Source of the DNA: Rhizobium sp.
GTDB taxonomy: Bacteria > Pseudomonadota > Gammaproteobacteria > Burkholderiales > Thiobacillaceae
NCBI GenBank assembly: GCA_019459285.1
Contig: JAIBEL010000033.1
Span: forward strand, 18,646 to 82,645
Direction of reading: 5' to 3'
Length of the DNA: 64,000 nt
Position numbers and translations under genes: made by a program. Shown here one piece after another: positions 46,158 to 55,271 of this stretch. Position 1 is the first letter of the stretch; the number at the start of each line of letters is the position of its first letter. The notes under the pieces were generated by a model. It worked only from the letters and a program-made list of their open reading frames with translations, did no database searches and had not been told where the DNA came from.

Positions 46158-47024
46158 ATGAGCCTGGCACAAACCGATAAATATTATCTGCCGCAACCTT
46201 CGCTCTGGCCGATCATCGGGTCGGTGGCCCTGCTGACGATGGCAGTGGGAGGCGTCATGACCATGCACGAAATCAATCATGGCCTCTGGGTGCTGCTGGC
46301 CGGGTTAGCCGTGCTGTTTTTCATGATGTTCGGATGGTTCGGCGAAGTGATCCGAGACAGCGAGGCGGGTCGTTACAACAAACAGGTGGACTCCTCGTAT
46401 CGCTGGTCCATGAGCTGGTTCATCTTTTCCGAAGTGATGTTTTTTGCCGCTTTTTTCGGCGCGCTGTTTTATACCCGGGTGCTGTCAGTGCCTTGGCTGG
46501 GCGAGTCCGATACGATGCAGCAACTCTGGCCCACGTTCAAGGCGGCGTGGCCGACTGCAGGCCCCGGCCTGACCGCCGACGGCCTGAAATTCACGCCGAT
46601 GGAAGCATGGGGCATCCCGGCGATCAACACGCTGTTGCTGCTGAGTTCAGGCGTGACGGTCACCTGGGCACACTGGGGATTGAAAAAGAACAACCGCATG
46701 CAGCTGATTCTGGGGCTGGGGATGACGGTGACGCTTGGGGTGGTCTTTCTTTGCCTGCAAGCCTACGAATACCATCATGCCTATACGGAGATGGGCCTGA
46801 CCCTGGGTGCGGGCGTGTATGGGGCCACCTTCTTCATGTTGACAGGCTTTCACGGTTTTCACGTGCTGGTGGGAACGACAATGCTGATTGTCATGCTGCT
46901 GCGTTCGATCGCTGGGCATTTCACTGCCGAACATCATTTCGCGTTCGAGGCCGTGTCGTGGTACTGGCACTTCGTCGATGTAGTATGGGTGCTGCTGTTC
47001 ATCCTGGTTTACTGGTTGATCTAG
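46158..47024 (+). CDS. coxC: Cytochrome c oxidase subunit III
   Basis: A 288-residue membrane protein with seven hydrophobic segments. It contains KYYLPQPSLWPIIGS, RWSMSWFIFSEVMFFAAFFGA with the conserved Glu, LTGFHGFHVLVGT and the C-terminal WYWHFVDVVWVLLF. It lacks redox centres and stabilises proton uptake in subunit I. A perfect stem-loop terminator lies 52 bases after its stop. Confidence 0.97.
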   Translation: MSLAQTDKYYLPQPSLWPIIGSVALLTMAVGGVMTMHEINHGLWVLLAGLAVLFFMMFGWFGEVIRDSEAGRYNKQVDSSYRWSMSWFIFSEVMFFAAFFGALFYTRVLSVPWLGESDTMQQLWPTFKAAWPTAGPGLTADGLKFTPMEAWGIPAINTLLLLSSGVTVTWAHWGLKKNNRMQLILGLGMTVTLGVVFLCLQAYEYHHAYTEMGLTLGAGVYGATFFMLTGFHGFHVLVGTTMLIVMLLRSIAGHFTAEHHFAFEAVSWYWHFVDVVWVLLFILVYWLI

Positions 47025-47075
47025 GCCAGGGACTTGATACGCAGCAGGCGGGCCACATTTGACGTGGCACCGGTT

Positions 47076-47110
47076 CAACAAAAAGCCGCGTTCAGCGCGG
47101 CTTTTTGTTG
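47076..47110. terminator. Rho-independent terminator after coxC (bidirectional)
   Basis: A perfect 15-base stem (47076–47090 pairs with 47096–47110) around a TTCAG loop. The GC-rich core GCCGCG/CGCGGC is flanked by A and T runs, so it can stop transcripts from coxC rightward and from the DUF2909 gene leftward. Confidence 0.93.
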
Positions 47111-47121
47111 CGAGGGATGGG

Positions 47122-47322
47122 TTAACGCAGCCCGGTTTGCGGGATGATGCCGAAGTAGTAGCCACCCATCAGCAGCAGAAAAAGGGTTAGGGAAAGCACA
47201 ACGCGCACCGTCAGCATCTTGACCGTGCGATCCGATTGACCCTTGTCCTTGATGAGGTAGTAGAGTGCGCTGGCGAGGCTGGCCAGGATGAACACGATGA
47301 AGAGCAGGGCAACGATGCGCAT
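47122..47322 (-). CDS. Twin-transmembrane small protein (DUF2909-like)
   Basis: A 66-residue protein, MRIVALLFIVFILASLASAL at the N-terminus and VVLSLTLFLLLMGGYYFG at the C-terminus, with a short basic loop between the two helices. This matches the DUF2909 group, encoded opposite to SURF1 in many betaproteobacterial oxidase clusters. It reads into the bidirectional terminator at 47076–47110. Function unknown; an oxidase assembly role is suggested by location only. Confidence 0.75.
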   Translation of the reverse strand: MRIVALLFIVFILASLASALYYLIKDKGQSDRTVKMLTVRVVLSLTLFLLLMGGYYFGIIPQTGLR

Positions 47323-47370
47323 GGAACGGGATGCTCGTAAAAATTCCAGTCTAACCGGATTGGCGGGCCG

Positions 47371-48108
47371 ATGCACTTGCTGAAGTTGCGTGTCGGCGAA
47401 TGGCAGTTTTCCCCGAGGGTATGGCCGACCCTGGCTGCACTGTTCTTTTTTGTGCTGACCCTGTGGCTCGGCAACTGGCAGAGCGGGCGCGCCGAAACCA
47501 AGCGCGCCTTGCAGGCGCGTTACGATGTAGCGATACAGGAAGCGCCCATCCACGTCGGCAGCACGCTGCTGGAACGCGACAGCGTGCTGTACCGGAAGCT
47601 GGAAGTGCGCGGCGTGTTTGACGCGGCGCATACCATCTTCCTCGACAACCGTGTATACAAAGGCGTGGCGGGATATCACGTGCTGACGCCGCTCATCATA
47701 GATGGCGGGCCGTTTGCCATTCTGGTCAATCGCGGCTGGGTGGCGGTAGGGCCCTCTCGCGAAAAGATTCCTTTGCCGCGGACGCCGGGGGGCCAGGTAC
47801 GACTCGAAGGCATGGCTGTCGACCCCCACAGCCGCTATATCGAGTTGACGCATGCGCCGTCGCAGGGACGGGTATGGCAGAACCTGGATTTTGCACGCTA
47901 TGCCGCAACCACCCGGCTGGCGTTGCAACCGGTGCTGCTGTTGCAGACCACTCCGCTGGCGGATGGCTTGCTGCGTGACTGGCCGCGCCCTGATACCGGC
48001 GTCAGCATGCATGTCAGCTATGCGATCCAGTGGTACAGTCTGGCGACGACGCTGGCGGTGTTGTGGCTGGTCCTGAATGTAAAGCGTCATCGGGATGACG
48101 ATGACTGA
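47371..48108 (+). CDS. SURF1 family cytochrome oxidase biogenesis protein
   Basis: A 245-residue protein with two membrane helices, near residues 18–36 and 215–235, flanking a periplasmic domain. GNWQSGRAETKRAL, FLDNRVYKGVAGYHVLTPL and LVNRGWVAVG are SURF1 landmarks. The protein assists haem a insertion into subunit I. It ends in a one-base TGATG overlap with the Sco-like gene. Confidence 0.92.
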   Translation: MHLLKLRVGEWQFSPRVWPTLAALFFFVLTLWLGNWQSGRAETKRALQARYDVAIQEAPIHVGSTLLERDSVLYRKLEVRGVFDAAHTIFLDNRVYKGVAGYHVLTPLIIDGGPFAILVNRGWVAVGPSREKIPLPRTPGGQVRLEGMAVDPHSRYIELTHAPSQGRVWQNLDFARYAATTRLALQPVLLLQTTPLADGLLRDWPRPDTGVSMHVSYAIQWYSLATTLAVLWLVLNVKRHRDDDD

Positions 48109-48701
48109 TGTACCCAACGTCCGAAATGGTTTCGAGTATGCAATTGACTCCGCGCAGTAAATTCCTGTTGTTGGTCGGCGTGTTCCTGATGCCTGTGGTG
48201 GCTGCCTATCTGGCCTACGCGGGATGGCGTCCGGCGAGCCATTCCAATTATGGCGATCTGCTCAAGGTCACGCCCTTGCAGCAAACGGCGGGAAGCACGC
48301 CCGATGGCCGTCCGTACGATTTGGATGCGCTGCGCGGCAAATGGGTGATGGTGCATGTGGGCCCGACTCACTGCGATGCAGCATGTGCATGGCAGCTCTA
48401 CTTGATGCGCCAGACGCGGATCGCGCAGGGCAAGGAGCAGGATCGCATCGAGCGGCTGTGGGTGGTGACCGACAGCGGCACGCCCGACGCGAAGCTGTTA
48501 CAGGAACATCCCGATTTGCATGTATGGCGACCGACGGACGCGACTTTTGTGACGCAGTTTCCTGCTGGGCAGAATCGAGCCGATCACATCTATCTGGTCG
48601 ATCCACTGGGCAATCTGATGCTGCGTTTCCCGGCGCAGGCCGATTTCGAACGCATGATGAAAGACCTCAAGCTGCTGCTCAAGGCGTCCCAGATAGGCTG
48701 A
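48108..48701 (+). CDS. Sco/thioredoxin-like membrane-anchored protein of the cox cluster
   Basis: A 197-residue protein with one N-terminal anchor (about 19–38) and a periplasmic thioredoxin-like domain. It has a single C-x3-C motif, THCDAACAWQLY, close to the CPxxC of Sco copper chaperones. The downstream metal His of Sco (DHSAG-type) seems to be represented by ADHIYLVDPLGN. It likely works in redox or copper handling for CuA. Alternative starts at 48126 and 48138 exist. It differs clearly from the second Sco gene at 51.1 kb. Confidence 0.75.
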   Translation: MYPTSEMVSSMQLTPRSKFLLLVGVFLMPVVAAYLAYAGWRPASHSNYGDLLKVTPLQQTAGSTPDGRPYDLDALRGKWVMVHVGPTHCDAACAWQLYLMRQTRIAQGKEQDRIERLWVVTDSGTPDAKLLQEHPDLHVWRPTDATFVTQFPAGQNRADHIYLVDPLGNLMLRFPAQADFERMMKDLKLLLKASQIG

Positions 48702-48710
48702 TCGCTGACC

Positions 48711-49694
48711 ATGACAACATATCGGAAAATCATTCTGGTGGCCTTGATCCTCGCGTTCGGAGTGGTGACGCTGGGCGCGTACGTTCGTCTGTCCGACGCC
48801 GGACTGGGCTGTCCCGACTGGCCCGGGTGTTACGGCAAACTGACCCCGCACAATGCCGCCGACGCCATCAACGCGGAACTTGCCGTGCGCCCGGATGGGC
48901 CGGTGTCCCATGCCAAAGCCTGGAAGGAGATGGTGCATCGTTATTTTGCGGGCACACTGGGGTTGCTGGTATTGGCCATTGCCATGCTGGCATGGCGCGG
49001 TCGGCGTGAAATGCATGGTGGCCTGGGGTTGCCTTGGCTGCTGCTCGGCCTGATCGTGTTCCAGGCCATGTTGGGCATGTGGACGGTCACCCAGTTGCTC
49101 AAACCGCTGATTGTCAGTTCGCATCTGCTGGGAGGCATGACGACCCTCGCGCTGCTGCTGTGGCTTTGGCTGCGCGAACGCGGCCAATCGGCCCACACTT
49201 ACTATGCGAGTAGCGACCATCTGCGCAGCGGCGCCTTACTGGGGTTGATTCTGGTGGCGATGCAAATCGGGCTGGGCGGCTGGGTGAGCACCAATTATGC
49301 AGCCTTGGCCTGCCCCGATTTTCCGCTGTGTCACGGTGCCTGGGTGCCGCCGATGGATTTCGAGCAGGGCTTCACCCTGCACCGGAATCTTGGCGAGACC
49401 GCGACCGGTGAGCTGTTGCCATTGTCGGCATTGACCGCCATCCACTGGACGCACCGGGTCATGGCCTTGGTGGTGACGCTGTATTTGGGCTGGCTGGTTC
49501 TGCGTCTGATGCGCAGTCCCGGCTATGCCGGCATGGGGTTGGCCATAGGCGGGCTGTTGGTGCTACAGGTCTCGTTGGGCATCAGCAATGTCCTGTTTGG
49601 CCTGCCGTTGGCCGTGGCGGTCGCGCACAATGCGGGCGCGGCGTTGTTGCTGTCCAGCCTGGTTGTGCTGAATTATCGGGTGCGCAGGAGATGA
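48711..49694 (+). CDS. ctaA: Haem A synthase
   Basis: A 327-residue integral membrane protein, about eight helices, converting haem O to haem A. The conserved Glu and His residues appear in [46 protein letters not shown] and [10 protein letters not shown]; two CPDWPx[12 protein letters not shown] loops hold the Cys pairs. It belongs to the COX15/type-2-like group. It shares an ATGA junction with ctaB. Confidence 0.96.
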   Translation: MTTYRKIILVALILAFGVVTLGAYVRLSDAGLGCPDWPGCYGKLTPHNAADAINAELAVRPDGPVSHAKAWKEMVHRYFAGTLGLLVLAIAMLAWRGRREMHGGLGLPWLLLGLIVFQAMLGMWTVTQLLKPLIVSSHLLGGMTTLALLLWLWLRERGQSAHTYYASSDHLRSGALLGLILVAMQIGLGGWVSTNYAALACPDFPLCHGAWVPPMDFEQGFTLHRNLGETATGELLPLSALTAIHWTHRVMALVVTLYLGWLVLRLMRSPGYAGMGLAIGGLLVLQVSLGISNVLFGLPLAVAVAHNAGAALLLSSLVVLNYRVRRR

Positions 49695-50593
49695 GCATGG
49701 AATCCTTGATGGTTCAAGGCGCGGCCTGCCGTTGCCAACAGTTTTTGGCCTTGTGCAAGCTGCGTGTCGTCAGCCTGATCGTGTTCACGGCAGTGATCGG
49801 CATGTTCCTCGCCGTACCCGGCTGGCCGAGCTGGAATGCGCTGTGGGCCGGTACGCTCGGGATCGCGTTGGTGGCCGGCGCGGCGGCAGCGTTCAATTGC
49901 CTGATCGAACAGAAAATCGACGCGGTGATGGCACGTACACGCGCCCGTCCGCTACCGCGCGGCGAACTGACCAGCACCCAGACACTGGTGTTTTCCGGCG
50001 TGGTGGGCGGGGCCGGCCTGTATCTGCTGAACGTGTTCGTCAACCCGCTCACGATGTGGCTGACGTTGGCCACGTTCGTCGGCTATGCGGTGATATATAC
50101 GGCAATACTGAAACCCGCCACGCCGCAGAACATCGTCATTGGCGGCGCGTCCGGTGCGATGCCGCCGGTGCTGGGCTGGGCCGCGGCGACGGGCGAAATC
50201 CATCACGATGCGCTCTTGCTGTTCTTGATCATTTTTGCCTGGACACCTCCCCATTTCTGGGCCTTGGCGCTATACCGGCGCGAGGAATACGCCCGGGCCG
50301 GCTTGCCGATGCTGCCGGTGACGCACGGCGAAGCCTATACCCGCCTGCATGTGCTGCTCTACACCCTGTTGTTGTTTGCCGTGACCATGTTGCCGGTCGG
50401 GACGGGCATGGGCGGGTGGATCTATCTGGCAGGTGCGGTTTTGCTCGGCGGCCGCTTCATCCACTATGGCTGGCGTTTATATCGCGAATATAGCGACGCA
50501 CTCGCCAAGCAAACCTTCCGCTATTCCATCTGGTATTTGAGCTTGCTGTTCGCAATCATGTTGGTTGACCATTACATCAACTTACCCGTATGA
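49691..50593 (+). CDS. ctaB: Protohaem IX farnesyltransferase
   Basis: A 300-residue UbiA-family membrane protein that farnesylates haem B to haem O. The Asp-rich motif is [21 protein letters not shown], and the second is [19 protein letters not shown], preceded by [11 protein letters not shown]. It overlaps ctaA by four bases and ends the caa3 biogenesis cluster; 84 bases with a hairpin follow before the Rrf2 gene. Confidence 0.96.
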   Translation: MSMESLMVQGAACRCQQFLALCKLRVVSLIVFTAVIGMFLAVPGWPSWNALWAGTLGIALVAGAAAAFNCLIEQKIDAVMARTRARPLPRGELTSTQTLVFSGVVGGAGLYLLNVFVNPLTMWLTLATFVGYAVIYTAILKPATPQNIVIGGASGAMPPVLGWAAATGEIHHDALLLFLIIFAWTPPHFWALALYRREEYARAGLPMLPVTHGEAYTRLHVLLYTLLLFAVTMLPVGTGMGGWIYLAGAVLLGGRFIHYGWRLYREYSDALAKQTFRYSIWYLSLLFAIMLVDHYINLPV

Positions 50594-50650
50594 TTTGTAT
50601 GGGAATTCGGGCTTCTATCTAGATATTCAGACAGGATTGTTTTATATTGT

Positions 50651-50671
50651 CCCCAATTTATTTCATTGGGG
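50651..50671. promoter_or_regulatory. Inverted repeat overlapping the leader of the Rrf2 gene, candidate operator
   Basis: CCCCAAT and ATTGGGG form perfect 7-base arms around a 7-base spacer, ending six bases before the ATG of the Rrf2-family regulator. A TATATT -10-like element lies at 50643–50648. Such placement fits autorepression, but the repeat could also just be an RNA hairpin over the ribosome site. Confidence 0.5.
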
Positions 50672-50677
50672 CACAGA

Positions 50678-51142
50678 ATGATCCTCTCACGCACCAGTCA
50701 GTATGCCGTTCAGGCGCTGATCTACATGGCTACCCAGCCTGACGCCACCCCGGTGCTGAACAAGGATATCGCCGCCAAACTGGGTGTGCCCGCACCCTAT
50801 TTGGCCAAGATCCTGCAAAGCCTGGCCAAGGGCAACCTGCTGTTTTCCTTCCGCGGTCGCCTAGGCGGCTTCTGCTTGCGCGAAGGAGGGGACAAGATCA
50901 CCCTGATGCAAATCCTGCTGTTGACCGAGGGGCCTGCGTTTACGCAGAGCTGCCTGTTGGGACTGAAGAAATGCAGCGATGAAACGGCTTGTCCGCTGCA
51001 TTTCCGCTGGGTGCCTGTGAAGAAGAAAATCATCGATCTGCTGCAAGACACCACGCTAGACAAACTGGCGAAGGCGGTGGAGTCCGGCAAATACCGGCTG
51101 GCGGACATCCCCGGACAGCTGTTCGAGCAGATCAAGGCATGA
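50678..51142 (+). CDS. Rrf2 family transcriptional regulator with three clustered cysteines
   Basis: A 154-residue regulator with an N-terminal winged helix (SQYAVQALIYMATQP, APYLAKILQSLAKGNLL, FRGRLGGFCLRE). Toward the C-terminus lies C-x6-C-x5-C (QSCLLGLKKCSDETACPLH), which should hold an iron–sulfur cluster as in IscR or NsrR. It probably senses O2, NO or redox state. The ATG at 50678 gives the normal start MILSRTSQYA. It overlaps the Sco gene by ATGA and lies directly upstream of ccoNOQP, so it likely controls that oxidase. Confidence 0.9.
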   Translation: MILSRTSQYAVQALIYMATQPDATPVLNKDIAAKLGVPAPYLAKILQSLAKGNLLFSFRGRLGGFCLREGGDKITLMQILLLTEGPAFTQSCLLGLKKCSDETACPLHFRWVPVKKKIIDLLQDTTLDKLAKAVESGKYRLADIPGQLFEQIKA

Positions 51143-51732
51143 CTCGCTGGCTCGCCGCGGTCTGGGCGATGGCGCTGTTCGCGCTGTCCGCGTGCCAGCC
51201 TGCCCCGCAGCCGCCCTCATTCCAGGCGACCGATATTACGGGCGCAGGTTTCGCGCGGGATTTCCGCCTGACCGATCACAACGGCCGCGTTCGCACGCTG
51301 GCAGACTTCAAAGGCAAGGTCGTAGCCATTTTTTTCGGCTATACGCATTGTCCGGATGTCTGCCCCACGACACTGTCGGACTTTGCTGCAGCGCTCAAAC
51401 TTCTCGGAGACCAAGCCGGACGCGTACAAGTCATTTTCGTGACGCTGGACCCGCAGCGCGATACGCCTGACATCCTGAAACAGTTCGTCCCAGCCTTCAA
51501 CCCAGGATTCCTCGGCATGTACACCGATGCCGAAACGCTGAAGCAGTTGGCAAAAGAATACAAAGTCGTCTATCAAAAGACATCGGTTAAAGCCGCAGAC
51601 GATTATCTGATCGATCACAGTGCCGGGACGTATATCTATGATCCTAAGGGAAATTTGAGGCTGCTCATGCCCTATGGCAGCAGTCCGGAAGCCATCGCGC
51701 ACGATCTGAAACTGCTGTTGCCGCCTTCCTGA
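51139..51732 (+). CDS. Sco1/SenC family copper chaperone (lipoprotein)
   Basis: A 197-residue protein. The lipobox is LSAC at about residues 16–19. The thioredoxin-like domain has the copper-binding FFGYTHCPDVCPTTL and the third ligand in YLIDHSAGTYIYD. It delivers or reduces copper for oxidase CuA/CuB sites. It is coupled to the Rrf2 gene by an ATGA overlap and lies 120 bases before ccoN, so copper supply to cbb3 may be its role. Confidence 0.93.
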   Translation: MTRWLAAVWAMALFALSACQPAPQPPSFQATDITGAGFARDFRLTDHNGRVRTLADFKGKVVAIFFGYTHCPDVCPTTLSDFAAALKLLGDQAGRVQVIFVTLDPQRDTPDILKQFVPAFNPGFLGMYTDAETLKQLAKEYKVVYQKTSVKAADDYLIDHSAGTYIYDPKGNLRLLMPYGSSPEAIAHDLKLLLPPS

Positions 51733-51746
51733 GCCCGGTTTTGGGC

Positions 51747-51776
51747 TTGCGGGACGAGCGGTGACCGGAATATAAT
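51747..51776 (+). promoter_or_regulatory. Candidate sigma-70 promoter of ccoNOQP
   Basis: A perfect TATAAT at 51771–51776 with TTGCGG at 51747–51752 and an 18-base spacer, 76 bases before the ccoN ATG. An AGCATATGCT palindrome follows at 51796–51805 in the leader. No FNR box (TTGAT-N4-ATCAA) was found near it, though cbb3 operons often have one. Confidence 0.55.
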
Positions 51777-51852
51777 CCCGCAGTTTTTTAATATAAGCAT
51801 ATGCTGTTAAGGCGCGGCGCAGGCGCCATTTCGGGTACAACAGGAGCGGGCC

Positions 51853-53307
51853 ATGGCGGTAACCACATATTCCGGTGCGGAGCAGTACAACTTCGAAGTC
51901 GTTAAGAAATTTGCCATCATGTCGATCATCTGGGCTGTGATCGGCATGTTCGTGGGCGTATATATCGCTTCCGAACTGGCCTGGCCGTTTCTGAACTTCG
52001 ATAGTCCCTACATCTCGTTTGGGCGATTCCGTCCCGTTCACACCACGTCGGTGATTTTCGGCTTCGGCGGCTCGGCGTTGTTTGCCACCTCCTACTATGT
52101 GGTTCAGCGTACCTGCCAGACCCGCCTGATTTCGGACGGCTTGGCCAGCTTTACGTTCTGGGGCTGGATGGCCGCCATTGCGCTGGCAGACTTCAGCTAT
52201 ATGCTCGGCTATACCCAGTCACGCGAATACGCGGAAATGGAATGGCCGATCGACATCCTGATCGAAGTCGTGTGGGTCGCGTATCTCACGGTGTTCGTCG
52301 GGACCATCATGCGCCGCAAGCAGCCGCATATTTACGTGGCCAACTGGTTCTACCTGGCCTTTATCCTGGCGACCGCGCTGCTGCATACCTTTAACAATCT
52401 GGCGATGCCCATCGACCTGTTCTCGATGAAATCCTACAGCCTGTTCTCGGGCGTGCAGGATGCGATGACGCAATGGTGGTATGGCCACAATGCGGTGGGC
52501 TTCTTCCTGACCGCGGCCTTCCTCGGCATGATGTATTACTTCGTGCCCAAGCAGGCCGGCCGACCGATCTATTCCTATCGCCTGTCCATTGTCCACTTCT
52601 GGGCGCTCGGCTTCATGTACATGTGGGTGGGCGCTCACCACTTGCACTGGACCGCCTTGCCGGACTGGACCTCGTCGCTGGCCGCCGCATTCTCGATCCT
52701 GCTGCTGATGCCCTCGTGGGGCGGCATGATCAACGGCATCATGACCCTGTCGGGCGCTTGGGATAAATTGCGCACCGACCCGATCATGCGCTTCATGATC
52801 GTGGCACTGTCGTTCTACGGCATGTCGACCTTCGAAGGCCCGATGATGTCGCTGAAGGAGGTCAATGCGCTGTCGCACTACACCGACTGGACTGTGGGCC
52901 ATGTCCACTCCGGCGCGCTGGGCTGGGTGGCGATGATCACCTTTGGTTCGCTGTATCACATGATGCCCAAGCTGTGGGACACCAAAATGTACAGCCGCAA
53001 GTTGATCGAGTGGCATTTCTGGCTGGCCACGATCGGCATCGTTCTCTATATCGTCGCAATGTGGATTTCCGGAATCACCCAGGGCCTGATGTGGCGCGCG
53101 TTTGACGAGTTCGGCAACCTGCAGTACTCGTTCGTCGAGTCGGTTGCGGCCATGCACCCCTTCTACGCGATGCGCGCCATCGGCGGCATGTTCTTCCTGA
53201 CCGGCATGGTGATGATGGCCTTCAACGTGTTCATGACCATCCGTCAGGGCAAACGCGAAAGCGCCGCACTGGAAGCCAAGCTGGCCGCCAAGCTGGCTCA
53301 TGCATGA
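51853..53307 (+). CDS. ccoN: cbb3-type cytochrome c oxidase subunit I
   Basis: A 484-residue haem-copper oxidase subunit with low-spin haem b and the b3/CuB centre; high oxygen affinity is typical of the class. Key histidines are in [45 protein letters not shown] and the C-terminal [14 protein letters not shown]. The AGGA at 51842–51845 lies seven bases before the ATG. Confidence 0.98.
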   Translation: MAVTTYSGAEQYNFEVVKKFAIMSIIWAVIGMFVGVYIASELAWPFLNFDSPYISFGRFRPVHTTSVIFGFGGSALFATSYYVVQRTCQTRLISDGLASFTFWGWMAAIALADFSYMLGYTQSREYAEMEWPIDILIEVVWVAYLTVFVGTIMRRKQPHIYVANWFYLAFILATALLHTFNNLAMPIDLFSMKSYSLFSGVQDAMTQWWYGHNAVGFFLTAAFLGMMYYFVPKQAGRPIYSYRLSIVHFWALGFMYMWVGAHHLHWTALPDWTSSLAAAFSILLLMPSWGGMINGIMTLSGAWDKLRTDPIMRFMIVALSFYGMSTFEGPMMSLKEVNALSHYTDWTVGHVHSGALGWVAMITFGSLYHMMPKLWDTKMYSRKLIEWHFWLATIGIVLYIVAMWISGITQGLMWRAFDEFGNLQYSFVESVAAMHPFYAMRAIGGMFFLTGMVMMAFNVFMTIRQGKRESAALEAKLAAKLAHA

Positions 53308-53325
53308 TTCGGGAAAAGATAGATC

Positions 53326-54072
53326 ATGAACTTCAACTTCAAACACGAATGGATTGAAACCAACATCGGCCTGCTGGCGGTGTTGACCATGCTGGCGATC
53401 AGCGTCGGCGGCCTGGTGGAAATCACGCCCCTGTTCTTCATCGACAAAACCATTGAGAAAGTCGACGGCGTACGTCCCTATACCCCGCTGGAACAGCGCG
53501 GACGTGACATCTATCAGCGCGAAGGGTGCTATCTCTGCCACTCCCAGATGATCCGCCCGTTCCGTGACGAGAAGCTGCGTTACGGCCACTACTCGTTGGC
53601 GGCGGAGTCGCAATACGACCACCCATTCCAGTGGGGTTCCAAGCGTACCGGCCCTGATCTGGCGCGCGTAGGCGGCAAATACTCGAACGAGTGGCATGTT
53701 CAGCACTTGACCGCGCCGCGTTCGATGGTGCCCGAGTCGGTAATGCCGAACTACCCGTGGCTGAAGGCGACGCCGCTGGATACGTCCGATATCGCGGAAC
53801 GTATGAAGGCGTTGCGCAAGGTCGGGGTGCCGTACTCGCTGACGGACGCCGAATACAAGGCGAACGTGGCCAAGTTCGGTGAGACCGTTGCCAAGCAGCT
53901 GCACATTCCCAATGCGCAGCAGAGCCTGATCGAGCAGGCCAACTTCGGCAACTATGACGGCGATCGTTCGGGTATTTCCGAGATGGACGCATTGGTGGCC
54001 TATCTGCAGGTGTTGGGTACCATGGTCGATTTCGGCAAATACAAGGACGATGCATTCGTCAACGACCGCTGA
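53326..54072 (+). CDS. ccoO: cbb3-type cytochrome c oxidase subunit II (monohaem cytochrome c)
   Basis: A 248-residue membrane-anchored cytochrome c. One helix (about 13–38) is followed by a periplasmic domain with CYLCH at 68–72 and [18 protein letters not shown], a CcoO signature. The axial methionine is probably in [13 protein letters not shown]. It follows ccoN after 18 bases. Confidence 0.97.
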   Translation: MNFNFKHEWIETNIGLLAVLTMLAISVGGLVEITPLFFIDKTIEKVDGVRPYTPLEQRGRDIYQREGCYLCHSQMIRPFRDEKLRYGHYSLAAESQYDHPFQWGSKRTGPDLARVGGKYSNEWHVQHLTAPRSMVPESVMPNYPWLKATPLDTSDIAERMKALRKVGVPYSLTDAEYKANVAKFGETVAKQLHIPNAQQSLIEQANFGNYDGDRSGISEMDALVAYLQVLGTMVDFGKYKDDAFVNDR

Positions 54073-54096
54073 TCGAAACAGGCCGGAGGGTTTGAA

Positions 54097-54282
54097 ATGG
54101 ATTTTTTGATGTGGTTCTCGAAACCCGAAAACACCAAACCCCTTGGCCTGGTCATCTTTTTCGTCACCTTTATCGGCATCGTGATCTACGCCTACGGTAG
54201 CAAGAAGCGGAGCGATCAACTCGAGTCCTACCGCAACATACCGTTCCTGGACGATCAGGAAGACACGAAGGACAAGCAATGA
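54097..54282 (+). CDS. ccoQ: cbb3-type oxidase subunit CcoQ
   Basis: A 61-residue one-helix protein (helix about 17–34) with a charged C-terminus ending DDQEDTKDKQ. Size, topology and place between ccoO and ccoP identify it as CcoQ, which stabilises the complex. A GGAGGG ribosome site precedes the ATG; it overlaps ccoP by ATGA. Confidence 0.92.
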   Translation: MDFLMWFSKPENTKPLGLVIFFVTFIGIVIYAYGSKKRSDQLESYRNIPFLDDQEDTKDKQ

Positions 54283-55199
54283 GCGAGCAAAAACTACAAT
54301 CTCAAACTGTGCAAACCACGGGCCATGCCTGGGATGGAGACCTGCAGGAATACAACAATCCGCTGCCGGTCTGGTGGGTCTACACGTTCTACGTCACGGT
54401 GGTGTTCGCCCTGGTGTACTGGACGATCTACCCGTCCTGGCCGTTCGGCAAAGGCTGGATAGGCGGTCTGTCGAACATCACCTACGTCAACAGCGATGGC
54501 GAGACCAAGACACACAGCTGGAATACGCGTGCACTTCTGCTTGAAGACATGAATCGGGCTGCGATCGCGCAAAAGCCCTATTTCGACAAGGTCGCGGCCA
54601 TGTCCTATGCCCAGGTCGCCAAGGATCCGGACATGAACGGCTTCATCCTGTCGGCGGGCAAGGCGCTCTTCTCCGACAACTGCGCGCCCTGTCACCAGGC
54701 GGGCGGCCAGGGCGTGGTGGGCTTCTTTCCCAACCTGACCGACGACGACTGGCTGTATGGCGGTTCGTTCGACAAGATTCATGAAACGATCACGGGTGGC
54801 CGTCATGGCTACATGCCGACCTTCAGCGAGGTGCTCTCGCCGGAACAGATCGACCAGTTGGCCAATTACGTGGCCAGTCTTTCGGGAATCGGTCATGACG
54901 CAACCAAGGCGGCAGCCGGCAATGTCCTGTTCCATAGCGAAACCGCGGCCTGTTACTACTGTCATGGGGCCGATGCCAAGGGGCGCAAGGAGATCGGTTC
55001 GGCAAACCTGACTGACAATATCTGGCTGTGGGCCAACGTACCCGCAGCAAGCAGCGCGGAAGGAAAAGTCGCAGCCATTCGCAGTGTCATCGCCAGCGGC
55101 CTCAACAAGGGTGTGATGCCAGCGTGGGCTGGACGTCTTTCACCTGAACAGATCAAGGTTTTGACGGTCTATGTCCATGAACTGGGCGGTGGGCAATAA
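54279..55199 (+). CDS. ccoP: cbb3-type cytochrome c oxidase subunit III (dihaem cytochrome c)
   Basis: A 306-residue membrane-anchored dihaem cytochrome c that feeds electrons to CcoO. The N-terminus has HAWDGDLQEYNNPLPVWW, the CcoP signature, and one helix (about 30–50). The haem-binding motifs are CAPCH at 135–139 and CYYCH at 225–229. It ends 20 bases before a terminator stem-loop. Confidence 0.97.
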   Translation: MSEQKLQSQTVQTTGHAWDGDLQEYNNPLPVWWVYTFYVTVVFALVYWTIYPSWPFGKGWIGGLSNITYVNSDGETKTHSWNTRALLLEDMNRAAIAQKPYFDKVAAMSYAQVAKDPDMNGFILSAGKALFSDNCAPCHQAGGQGVVGFFPNLTDDDWLYGGSFDKIHETITGGRHGYMPTFSEVLSPEQIDQLANYVASLSGIGHDATKAAAGNVLFHSETAACYYCHGADAKGRKEIGSANLTDNIWLWANVPAASSAEGKVAAIRSVIASGLNKGVMPAWAGRLSPEQIKVLTVYVHELGGGQ

Positions 55200-55219
55200 A
55201 ACTGCAGATTGAGATGAGC

Positions 55220-55245
55220 AAAGCCCCCGTTCACGGGGGCTTTTG
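55220..55245 (+). terminator. Rho-independent terminator after ccoP
   Basis: A perfect 10-base stem (55220–55229 with 55234–55243), TTCA loop, followed by Ts. It separates ccoNOQP from ccoG and may lower transcription of the assembly genes. Confidence 0.88.
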
Positions 55246-55271
55246 CTTCCCGCGGATCCAATGGCCACACC

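Noticed and set aside
47076..47110. The palindrome after coxC as a regulator operator
   Set aside because: The GC stem with flanking A and T runs between convergent gene ends is a standard bidirectional terminator.
52219..54279. A 686-codon leftward frame opposite ccoN and ccoO
   Set aside because: His/Gln-rich composition with no domain, and the opposite strand carries intact ccoN and ccoO.
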